Shown here: piece by piece, positions 21,183 through 31,800 of the stretch
Numbering within the stretch: the stretch's first letter is position 1
How the letters are laid out: the number at the start of each line of letters is the position of its first letter
Assembly: GCA_015680685.1 (NCBI GenBank)
Contig: MNCI01037786.1
Location: forward strand, 3,405 to 35,678
Direction of reading: 5' to 3'
DNA from: Gnetum montanum
Taxonomy: Eukaryota > Streptophyta > Gnetopsida > Gnetales > Gnetaceae
DNA: 32,274 nt
Notes under the pieces: model-generated
The model's database searches: none
What the model was told of the DNA's origin: nothing
The model's input: the letters and a program-made list of their open reading frames with translations, nothing else
Made by a program: the position numbers and the translations under genes

Positions 21183-22385
21183 GCAATCGTGACAGGGCCT
21201 ACTTGTTGTTGAAAATGGATAAGGGCTTTCTAGGATACCCTCCATATAACATGCAACATATAAATAAAAATCTAGCTCTTCATAGAGGTGAATGAAAAAA
21301 AAGAACTCATGTAGTCAACGTTATTTTGTTAGGGTCAAGGCTAGGATGACAATGTTGATGATTCATATACTAAATTACCCACCATCAGATTTTGTTTTCT
21401 TTCTAAATCTTTTACCTTGGGTCTATGGATAATTAAGACTTACCTAAGGTATGCCCTCCTTGAACTATTATATTTAAATTTTTCTTATTTAAATTTTATT
21501 TTATTTTGAGGTTCAAGCCCTCCTCCTCACTTTACTTTTATCTAGTAGGATTGATAAGCATGTTAGCTATATGTCTTGGGTACATATATTTTTAAAAATT
21601 TTATTTAAAAATATGCTTATATATTATTCCAAGGATTCAACCTTTGATAGTGGAGGATCATATATCTTGGGAGGGTCAATGGACTAGCAAAAGCTTAACC
21701 TCTTTCAAGTGGCTATGCTAAGGCTCAACTCTAGGTCTTTCAAGTTGAAAACTAATTGCTTAAGTTTAGTTTTTCCTTTTCTTTTAATTTTGAAAACTTA
21801 AATAAAACACTTTTTGTCTAATTAAAAAATGCATGTGCATTCTAAATTACCAACTTCACCAATTTCGGTCCCGAACCAAGATATGAAAGTTGCGTTAGTG
21901 TGGTGTGGTTGCCATGGAAAATGGGCAAGGGCTTCCTAGGGGAACCTCCAAAGAAAGTGCAACATATAAACAAAGATCTAGCTCTTCATAGAGGTGAATA
22001 GCAAAAAATATCTCATATACCTAACCTTATTTTGTTGGAACAAGGCTAGGATAATGATGATGATGATGATTTACATGCTAAATTACCCATCATTAGATTT
22101 TATTTTTTTTCTAAATTGTTTACCTTATGTCTTGAGAATGGGAAGTAAGTAGTTAAGACTTGCCTAAGGTAAGTGCTTCTCAAACCGTTGTACTTTAATT
22201 TTTTCTTTTTTATAATCTATTTTATTTTTGGGTCCAAGAATACTCCCTCCTCCTCACTTTTCTATTATCTAGTAGGATTGACAAGCATGTTAACTATATG
22301 TCTTGGGTACATATATTTCAAAAAAATTTATTTAAAAAATTCTTATATTTTAATTTTCAAGAATTCAACCTTTGACAAAGAATAA
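21183..22385. repeat. Further units of the tandem block (Q2, P3, Q3)
   Basis: 21183-21650 (Q2) and about 21891-22385 (Q3) share ATCTAGCTCTTCATAGAGGT, TCTAGTAGGATTGA and ATATGTCTTGGGTACATATA. 21651-21890 (P3) is a diverged P unit. The order is P1-P2-Q2-P3-Q3. No coding content is recognised. A short (GAT)n run is at 22051-22070. Confidence 0.75.
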
Positions 22386-22390
22386 TACCA

Positions 22391-22720
22391 TTGGTATGGG
22401 GCTACCTAGTCATGGACCTTGTAACACCCTTACATAAGGAAAATGAAAGATATTTGCAAAGAATTCCTACATTTCCTAAAATTCAAAAATTTTTATGGTG
22501 TCTTATTTATCAAGGTTTTCTTATCAGTACTCATCTTAAACATATGAGAAATGTTTTTCATAAATGTTCTCTTTATAGAAGTGAAGACTCATTTTCTCAT
22601 GTTTTTTTTGGGTGTCCTATTGCTCACCATGCTTGGAAATGGATATTCGAAATTTGTAACTTTCAACTATACATCAATGAAGTCACTCTTGGTTATTAGC
22701 TTGCTTTTTCTAGTTCATTT
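22391..22720 (+). pseudogene. LINE C-terminal zinc-binding (zf-RVT) domain fragment
   Basis: The plus-strand frame at 22391-22699 encodes IPTFPKIQKFLWCLIYQGFL, then STHLKHMRN, a Cys in HKCSLYRSEDSFSHVFFGCP, and AHHAWKWIF. This is the usual end of plant non-LTR retrotransposon RT polyproteins: K(I/V)..FLW, L..R, C..C, E(D/S)..H.FF.C, A...W. The first of the paired cysteines is lost. The RT core and endonuclease upstream are absent, so this is a 5'-truncated LINE. Confidence 0.7.
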
Positions 22721-23225
22721 GCATTTGGTAATGTCTTCAACTACTTGTTCTCTACTCTATTTAGAAATTTTAGTGTATAGTTATTTCATAACCATGACGT
22801 CTTTTTAAAAGTTAGATACTAGATTCTCAAAGATTTTACTTTTTAACTACAACTTCAAATAATTAATTTCTCAAAGATAATTAATTTTTTTATAGTATTA
22901 ATATCTTTTCTTTTGGAGGCTCAAGATGGGAATATTTTAAGTTATGTTGCTATTTGTTCTTTATTTCTAATTAATGTGTTCTTTTTTCTTTAAAGAGCAT
23001 TTTCTCCTTTTCTTTACAACAAACCATTTAGTAAGAAGTGAAAACCCATGAGGGTGCTTTAAAATAAGGGCAAGGCCTTATCCTTTTCCTACCCTATAGG
23101 GGAGGTTTTCTAGGATTGGTTGTAAGGATGAAAACTTGAAATGACATTCCTAAAATCATTAAGCTTTTTCTTTAACTCTTTCTTTAATGTTCTAAAGCAG
23201 TGTATTTTTTAATGTTATTAATCAA
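22721..23225 (+). mobile_element. 3' non-coding tail of the LINE
   Basis: AT-rich DNA after the zf-RVT fragment. It includes the block GGCCTTATCCTTTTCCTACC and a T-rich tail that recur at 2886-3050. The poly(A) end is not clearly defined. Confidence 0.5.
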
Positions 23226-23593
23226 TTTTCTTTAGTCCCAAACAATTCCCCCTCCCCTACATTATGCATAATCTCTAATAATATAACTTGTATATTATGC
23301 CACAAGAGAAGCATGAGGAGTGGGGAAGGTGATAGGGGATATGTTGGAATCCAAAATAGTTTGACTATAGGTTTACCCTAAGATATATTGTGAAGATGAT
23401 ATATTATAAGAATTACAAAGGAATATAATGATACCTCATTTGTGATTTGAATTGACAATATCTTGTTTGCAAATCATTGAGTAAAACTTTATAACTTAAT
23501 ACTACCTATTGGAATTGAATGCATAACTTGAAGCTTCCAAATTAAGAGTCATCATCATCTTTGTGCCCTTATGCTATCCATTTTATATTTGTT
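23226..23593. other. Unassigned AT-rich spacer
   Basis: No gene, LTR or repeat shared with the rest of the window is seen. It is the left flank of element D. Confidence 0.5.
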
Positions 23594-24407
23594 TGATGAT
23601 GATTCACTTTGGCTATCACAAGCATTCACGTGTGATCCAGCTGAATTCCATAGACTTAGTACACTAGAGCTAAATAGTGAGTTCGTGTTGTCCATTCGTT
23701 ATCTTCCCAGTCTCACTTGTAAAATGCAAGTGTATGGTTAAGTGTGACTAAGGCATAAGATTTTTATCATTTTATGTTTTATCAATTTGATTGCCTAAAA
23801 AAATAATGAAAGTGAGAGTAATTAAATGCTAAGTGAACTATTATCTAGTCTAGCCTAACACAAGTAACTGTTCCCACTTCCTGGACATATCCTGAGCTTC
23901 ATGTAAATACTACTGGGTTGTCAAATGTTAATCATTTCTAAGCTACCAAGTGTCACATGTATGTTTGAAGGGGTCATGCTTGTGTATTTTAATTAATTAG
24001 TTAATTAATCAAAATTAATTGCTAAATGAATAATGTTAAATGTGAACTGCATGAAATCACAATGTATCAATGCATAAAAAAAGAAAGTCTCAAGTGCTGC
24101 AAGGATGAATTAAATATTTTGTATTTATTAGCAACACAATGTTGTGTTTAAGTACATCAATGCTTGAATAAAGATCCAATTACACTTAGATCTCTTATTG
24201 TAGGCACTTAAAAAAAAATTATAACTCTCAAATAAACAAAGAATTTCACTACTTGACTAAAAAAAAAACTCTCCCTGAATCATGTACCCAAGGGCTATAT
24301 TTATAGGCTGATATTGCATCTTCGGCTGTGATATCATGTACTCAATATCATGGCCACCTCGATCTTGAATACTTGATATCAGGGCTCCTATAAAACATAA
24401 TTCATCA
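23594..24407 (-). repeat. 3' LTR of element D
   Basis: 814 bp, TGATGAATTATG at its start on the minus strand. About 25 bp are missing near the other end, where B has the GGTACCCCTACGTTCAACC block. TATAAATA (minus strand) is at 24305-24298, downstream of a decayed GATATC array at 24309-24385. It is closest to B's LTRs. Confidence 0.8.
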
Positions 24408-25291
24408 TACCCCCACGACTGAATGAAGACTCGTCCTTGAGTACAAGAAGAAGAGGAACAAGTCCCTTACAAAATATATTAGGAGGCATGGAATGTTTGA
24501 CTAACATGCAAAGTGATATAGAGGAAATAGACAAATACAGAAGTGCTTGAGCATACATCATTACAATTGTGTACAAAATTTGGTGTTCATGACAATAGAA
24601 AGAACACCCCTGGAACCAATGGACATCCAACCCCTCTTGGCAATAGAAGAATGAGGTAGAGGTAGAAAAGATCCATCTATCATGAAAAATCTCCCATGCG
24701 TAATATTTCTGCATCATCCTTGGTGAAGAAAATCATGCTTCCAGTCCATGCTTCCCACTGTAATCACAACAAAATCAAGGATTAGTATATAAAGTTTCAC
24801 ACAAAGTGGTTGAATACCTTGTCTCTTTAGTGGTTATACCTAGCTAGGTTGTGATTGTGGTAAATTGATTGCTTGATAATGTTAGTGGTAAGATTGAAAA
24901 ATAGGTTAGGTAAGAAAATCAGTTCATAAAATTTAGAAAAATCTTAACACAAGGAATATTAAAAAGAGGGTATAGAAATTCAAAACAATAAAAAGAAAAA
25001 ATTTCACTAAAAATAGTTGTAAAGATGCACACAATTGGATAACATTGATGGGGTATATAAAAAGAATTCAATTGTAAAAATTTCTAAGGTTAAAGAACCT
25101 AACTTAACCAAACCAAAAGATATGCAAGTGGGTCCTCCATAAAGTAGGCATAGGCCTTTTATGCCCTTGCATAACTTCAAACCAAGAAGTTTGTGGGCTT
25201 CGTGGATGATTAATGGTTACAGAAGGTTAAGTACAAAAACCCAAAAGTAATTGACTAAGAATCTTGACACATCAAACCAGAATATTGAATT
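23594..25291 (-). mobile_element. Element D: 3' end of an Athila-type retrotransposon, interrupted by E
   Basis: A minus-strand 3' LTR (23594-24407), a polypurine tract (AGTCGTGGGGGTA on the minus strand, 24408-24421) and about 870 bp of non-coding internal sequence collinear with 5986-6857 of B. The match to B ends at the start of E (25292), so E is inserted in D and the rest of D lies beyond the right edge. Confidence 0.8.
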
Positions 25292-26296
25292 TGATGAGAG
25301 AAGTTACTCTAGTAGTTATTCTAATTATTAGAGTGGTTACTCTAGCGATTACTCTAGCAGTTACTCTAATTATTAGAGTGGTTACTCTAGCAGTTACTCT
25401 AGCAGTTACTCTAATTATTAAAGTGGTTACTCTAGTAGTTATTATAATTATTAGAGTGGTTACTCTAGTGGTTACTTTAGAAGTTATTCTAATTATTAGA
25501 GCAATTACTCTAATTATTATAGTAGTTACTCCCAAGCTTATAAATATAGTGCCCAGGTGCACAATTGAAGAAGTCTTTGAGTAGTCAAGTAGCAAAACTC
25601 TTGTAGTCTATTTGAAAGTTAGAGTATTTTTCAAGTGCCCATAGTATGAGGTCTAAGTGTGGATAGATCTTTATTTGAACATTATGTACCTAAGCACACC
25701 TTGTGTATGGCAATAAAGACAAGCTCTTCGATTCATCATTGCAGCACTTGAGATTTTTTTTCTTAAGCATTTACTTTATTTTATTTTCTTATGCATTTAT
25801 TTTATTTTATACACTTTACATTTCTTTTATTATCATAGCAATTCATTTTGATCAATTAAGTAAATCATTAAATTACACAAGCACGAACACTACGAGCATG
25901 CATGTAACGTTTGATAACCTAGTAACGATTAGCATTTGGTAATCCTAGCAATGTTGCACTAGTTTAGGATGTCTACGATAAGTGGGAATGGATGCTAGTG
26001 TTAGGATTAGTTAGAACTTAGTTAATGAGTAGTTAAGTTAAATTAGTCACCTAGTTATCTCTCTCTTTCCTTATTAGCATATGACATAAAAACATAAAAG
26101 CTATAAAAATCATATGCCTCAAGCTTACTTAACCATACAATCCTGACCTATAGGTAAGATTGGGAAGATAACAATCAACCAACCCATCTTTGTTCCACAA
26201 GGGCGCATAAGCACTTAGTCCTTGGAATTCGACCGGATCATGTGTGAAATGCTCATATTTGTATGGTTGAGTGTAGGGGTACCTTGCTATTCATCA
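25292..26296 (+). repeat. 5' LTR of element E
   Basis: 1005 bp, TGATGAGAGAAG to TTCATCA. The U3 is almost wholly a tandem array. R-U5 contains AATAAAG near 25710, CGTTTGATAACC and TTTGGTAATCCTAGC blocks, and GGTTGAGTGTAGGGG, in the same order as F and I. Confidence 0.85.
25302..25546 (+). promoter_or_regulatory. U3 promoter of E: TTACTCTA array plus TATAAATA
   Basis: Twelve-base units (GTTACTCTAGCA, ATTACTCTAGCA) alternate with CTCTAATTATTAGAG, whose 7-bp arms CTCTAAT and ATTAGAG are inverted about a central T. About five composite repeats of 33-45 bp lead to TATAAATA at 25539-25546. Absence of stops makes both strands look open here, but this is a repeat and not a gene. Confidence 0.75.
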
Positions 26297-26297
26297 T

Positions 26298-26315
26298 TGG
26301 CACTGTTGCTAGGGA
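26298..26315 (+). other. Primer-binding site of element E (tRNA-Asp)
   Basis: TGGCACTGTTGCTAGGGA, one base after the LTR end. It is a partial complement of the tRNA-Asp 3' end. Confidence 0.75.
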
Positions 26316-26432
26316 CTTAGTTGTTTGTGCACTAATTAGAACTTAGGAAATCATTCACATCATTGGAACAAACCCTTAGGGTTGATTCAGAAAATAATAA
26401 ACAAGAGTACATTGCACACTGTATAGATAAGT

Positions 26433-28800
26433 ATGTCTTCTTCTTTATATGAAAGCACCTTACTACCTAGGTTAGAAAAAGGAAATAATTGGCAGCGTAA
26501 TACACATGATGTTGATATGCTAGCCCTTTAACAAGTTTGAGTAATATATATTAATCCCAATGAGTATATACCAAAATTCATCTTTATCCTCCATCAAGAT
26601 GAACAACTGTGTTGGCGAGACTTAGAAGGTAACATAGTGTTACCTCCTGATCATTTAGTTCCAAGCATGCTTCTTCGTGCCCTCACATGAATTTGCATGC
26701 CGCACTTACATGTAGAATACGTTGTGCAAGATCATGACTCAAGAAAATACCATTCCATGAAGGCACAACATGAAAGGGATTTTCAACAAGAGAGACATCA
26801 TAAGTCTTTAAAGGATAAGTGGTCGTAGCATGTCCCACATGTCTTAAGCGAAAATGAGGGTGGTGAACCTACCTCAGGCAGTCGCCCACACAACAATGTT
26901 CCTCCCCTTGAATTTGGCCAAGGGGTTGTGTATCAGAACCTTCATTCCATAATTCATAACCTAGGTTCTAATACCCATGGGCACAAAGGATCTAAAAAAG
27001 GGACACAGACACGTGATAAAGATGGAAATTTTGATCACAATCGCGATTGAGGCTGAGACCGCTGAAGAGAAGGTGGCAGACACCATCATGGTGATGGTTC
27101 TCCTTTTTCTTTACCTTCATCATCTCTTTCATCTTTTCTTTTAGTATTTAGATGTAGTCATAAAGAAAAAGACCATGGGGATGAAGGTAGGTAAAGTGGA
27201 AGTCATAGTCGAAACAACCAGGAAAGGGGACGAGGGCACTCTAGAGAGTCACAACATAGAAGAAGGAAAAGTAGGGAACAACTTAGGCATCATAGACGCT
27301 TGGACAAGATGATCATGATGAATCCCTAATCACTACTCGAAGTATGTTGGACATAACTAAGGCTGTTAGAATTCCAACAAGGCACTAGAAAGATAGTAGG
27401 ATCAAGAGATTAGATATGAACAACATCCCACGATTTCAAGGGGGATACAACGTTGATCCTCAAAATCACTTACAAGCTTTCCATGATGCATGTGCCTTAC
27501 AAAATATAGAGAAAAATGGAAAAAAATTAAGTTGTTTCCATGGACACTAGTTAAATAAGTAGAAAGTTGGTACCATTATTTAGAACTAGAACCCATTCGT
27601 AGGTGGAGTACTATGTTAGAACTATTTAATGACAAGTACCAAACGTACTCCTAAGTGTCGAACTTGTGAAAGAAAATCCAAGGCTGGAAACAAGGAGGAC
27701 ATGAACCCTTGGATGTTTCCATGGGCTGATATTATGCACTATTACACCATTTTCCTAGCCATGGTTATTCGCAGTGGGACCAACTACACCATCTCATGGA
27801 TGGGCTTAGGCATGAAATGAGAAGAACCCTTCGGACTTATGCCAAGGGAGATTATCCAAGCTTAGGTCTGATAAAATTCAAAGACTATTGGAGCAAGTTG
27901 CTAAGGAAGAAGGTGAGCTATGGAAGAGAGAAAGTGTAGAAAAGTATAACCAAGATCCTTCCCTTTGGAAGAGGGGAGTAAAATTTTGCGAGGATGAAGA
28001 AGGGTGACCACTCGAAGAGATGATGAATAGGAAAACTTTGCCTATCTAAAAGATGACATTAGAAGTTCTGGCAAAGGTAGATCAATTAATGGATTCCCTA
28101 GATAATAGATTTCAATTTTTTCTTAAAATAGTAGAGGAGACTAGAGAGCAAGGTAGTGAGAAAAGAAAAAAGAAAGAGGCTAAACATGCACTTAGCAAGG
28201 GTAAGGGTAAAGTTGCCATCTTTGAAGAGGTTGTGGATTCAAAAATAGACAATGATAGTGGATGTGAGATATGTCAATATGACCATCTTAAGGGATGTTT
28301 CCCTATAATCTCACATTTGTAGGAGTCTGGGATGTATGCACTCAACCCATGATTGAACAAACAGCAAGCATCCCAAAGGTTACCTTACCCCCAAGGTAAC
28401 CCAAGACAGTTCCACCAATCCTTAACATATTATCTAAGTGGAACTCCATCACAACTGATTGAGTAATATCAATAGTGGTAGCACCCACAATTATGGGGAA
28501 TTCAACCACCAAGGCAATAGTATCCTTACCAGCAACTTGACTCGTATGGATATTACGTGTAGTAGCCAATCTCCCCACATGACTCTACTAGTCACATCAC
28601 TCCTCAACCTCACTACCAAGCCTACGAGTATTATGGGACTTCATCTTCTAGGGGCAATATTCTGCAAGCATATCATCCTTCTCATCCAATTACATATTTT
28701 TCACTAATAGGTCTATTACCACCTACTCCAGCTATGCAAGGTGGAATCCCTACCCAGCCACAACAATGTAATGCCACAAGGGCTATTAACTCTTAACCTA
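26433..28800 (+). pseudogene. gag: gag polyprotein of element E
   Basis: Starts at the ATG at 26433 (MSSSLYESTLLPRLEKGN). The N-terminal domain has INPNEYIPKFIFILHQDEQL and WRDLEGNIVLPPD. A His/Ser/Arg-rich linker (GRHHHGDGSPFSLPSSS, RGRGHSRESQHRRRKS) lies at about 27060-27300. The capsid domain follows at about 27410-27840 (YNVDPQNHLQAFHDACALQN, PIRRWSTMLELFNDKYQTYS, PSHGYSQWDQL, MRRTLRTYAKG). Then come a Lys/Glu-rich region, a zinc-knuckle-like CEICQYDHLKGC (about 28260-28300; spacing C-x2-C-x3-H-x3-C, one short of the usual form), and a Pro/Tyr-rich tail ending PQQCNATRAIN. Stops occur throughout, with frameshifts near 27330 and 27510. Confidence 0.8.
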
Positions 28801-31800
28801 CAATTGGTTTCAACAACCACATGAAGAAAATACCTTTCTTTAGAATCAATAGACTGACCAAACCCTTGCAATCACAAGCAGCTAATTTCTTAGACTCCTT
28901 AGTATCAATTAAAACATTGGAGCCTCCTTCAACCCAATCACTACACTCAATGCATATGGTTATGCTAACACATGCTGTCATCGATTGGATCAAAGCTGGC
29001 CACCTTCCTAGGAAATTCTCTAATCTTGGGAGTCCTTTATTATACTTACGAATCGTTGGAAATGCACCATGCAAGGCTCTTTTGGATTTAGGTTCTGGTG
29101 TTAACTTGATTTCTGAAGAAATGTACAAGGCCTGAAACCTACCTCCATTGAAAAAGAGCAACATCCATCTAGAGTTGGCTGACCATTCCATCATTGTCCC
29201 ATTGGGACTGGTGGAAGACATTTTTGCCACTATTTGTGGGTGGTTGTACCCAACTGACTTCCTAGTGATTCACGTGAACAATGGTAAGGGGGACTTCCCA
29301 ATAATAATGGGAAGAGCATGGCTAAGCAGCATCGATGCATGCCTAGGAATCCATGATCTTTCCCTAGAAATATCAAAGGAAAATACATTTGAAAATTTCG
29401 AGAAGAAGAAAGTTCCATGCATCGCATACAATGACACAGGGTGTAATTCTGTGCAGAGGTCATGGTTTATGCAAAGTTTAACATTGCCTACATGCAATTA
29501 CTATGCACAAGTGATCAACATACAAAGATGCCTGTACACAGTAGCCACACAACAAGAAGACACCTAGTGGCTAACAGCTGATCAAGAAAGTAGTTCACTC
29601 CTATGCATGGAACCAACTGAGGGTTTGACTTGTGCTTACATCGATAGCATAGATGCATTAGAGAAAAATCTTAAACTTGAAAATATCAATTGGGGAAAGT
29701 TGAAAATCCCTGAGAAATTTAAGTAGGAGCCCCTCAAGTTGAAACCATTACCCATCCGTATGGAATACCAATTCCTTAAAAATGGAAAACCAGTGATTAT
29801 CAATGCTAAGATTGCTCCTCAATAGAAAGAAGAACTATTAAAGGTAATAAATAAATAGTTTGAAGCCTTTGCTAGGTCATATCCCAAATTAACTAGAATA
29901 GATCCTAAGATATGCCAACATAGAATTTACACCAATCCCTCCATGAAGCCTTGAAGACAACCACAAAGACGATTGAATCCTAAGCTGAAGCAAGTAGTTA
30001 GGAAGAAATCAAATAGCTTCTTAAAGCTAGGTTCATATATCCCATTGTTGATAGTGAAAGGGTTAGCCCCTTAGTTATTGTGCCTAAAAAGGGAGGTAAA
30101 TGGAGGGTGTGCATAGATTTTAGGCTACTAAATATGGCAACATTCAAAGATCACTTTCCATTGCCATTTGTTGACCAAGTCTTAAACACCATCACAAGGC
30201 ATCACTATTACAATTTTTTAGATGGATATAGCAGATATAACCAAATACAAATAGCCCTAGAAGACCAAGCTAAGACTACATTCACCAGTCCTTGGGGAAC
30301 ATTTGCATACAAAAAAATGTCATTTGGCTTGTGCAATGCCCCTGCAACATTTCAATGACTAGTTCTAAGCATATTCCAATAGTAGATAGGGAATGGCATA
30401 GAGGTCTTTATGGATGACTTCTCCACTTATGGAGAAAACTTTGATCAAGCCTTGAAATAGTTGGAGCAAGTGTTAAAAAGATGTGTAGAAACCAATTTGA
30501 GGCTCAACTAGTAGAAAAGGCATTTAATGGTCCAAGAGGGCATAGTACTAGGACACAAAATGTTACACATAGGGATAGAGGTCGACCCTGAGAAAATCAA
30601 AGTTATCTAAGGAATTACTTGTCAATCAGAAATTGTCAAAGATATTCGGTTATTCCTTTGACATATTGGCTACTATAGCAGATTTATTGAGAACCTTTCA
30701 AAGGTTTCCAAACCATTGGTAAAATTAATGAAAAAGGACATACCTTTCAAGTGGACTAAGGAATGCGAATTAGCTTTTCAAAATTTGAAATAGAAGCTAG
30801 TAGAAACACCCATTCTGCAAGCTCCTAACTGGTCCAAACCATTCCATATCATGATTGATGCATTCAACTATGCTTTAGGAGCTGTACTTACGTAGTTAGA
30901 TGACCAAAAGCATCCTTATTACATCCACTATGCAAGTAGAAGTATTTCTGGTGCACAACTTAACTACACTACCATAGAGAAAGAATTAATGGTTGTAGTG
31001 TTTGCACTAGAAAATTTTAGACACTATGTATTGGGATATAAAGTATATATACATACAAATCATAGTGCAATCTAATTCCTCATGAATAAGCCAATGGTAA
31101 TCCCTTGTATCATATGATGACTTATAATTTTACAACAGTTCATTTTAATGATGATCGATTGCAAGGGCACTAAGAATGTAGTTGCTGATCATTTATCTCA
31201 GTTGTGATGGGACAATAAAGAGGATGAGTATTCAATTTTTGATCATTTCCATGATGAATTCCTCTTTGTTGGTGTAGTGAATAATCAATTAGCCATAGAG
31301 AAAAATTGGTACAGTAGCATTCTTACCTATCTCCTCACCCAACAAATACCACAAGAGTTAAACCTTAAGAAGAAATAATAGTTTCTTCACCAAGCTAAGT
31401 ACTTTAAGGAGATGAATGGGAAACTTTACAAAGTGTGTCCCAATGGCTTGGTTCGATGGTGTGTTCCCAATATAGATTAACATTGAGTTCTCTAAGATGC
31501 TCATGAGGGTTCTTGTGGGGGTCATTATACTGGGAGATGAATGGCCATCAAGATCCTACTTGTAGAATATTATTGGCCTACATTATTTTAGGACACCTAT
31601 CATTTTGTCCAATCTTGTGAGCATTGTCAATCTGATGGGGGAATGAATGCTAGAATGGAGGGTTCACAACAATGGATTCAACCATTAGAAGCCTTCGACA
31701 TTTGGAGAATTGATTTTATGGGGCCAATTACACCAATGTCCAATGGAAAATATTATATCATTGTTGCTGTTGATTATCTAACTAAATGGGTAGAAGTAGT

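Noticed and set aside
25302-25530. CRISPR-like array
   Set aside because: The units are contiguous with no unique spacers, the host is a plant, and the position is in an LTR U3.
25264-25595. Overlapping open frames on both strands with repetitive VVTLIIRVT-type protein
   Set aside because: They arise from the stop-free 12-mer promoter array of E's U3; no codon bias or homology supports a gene.
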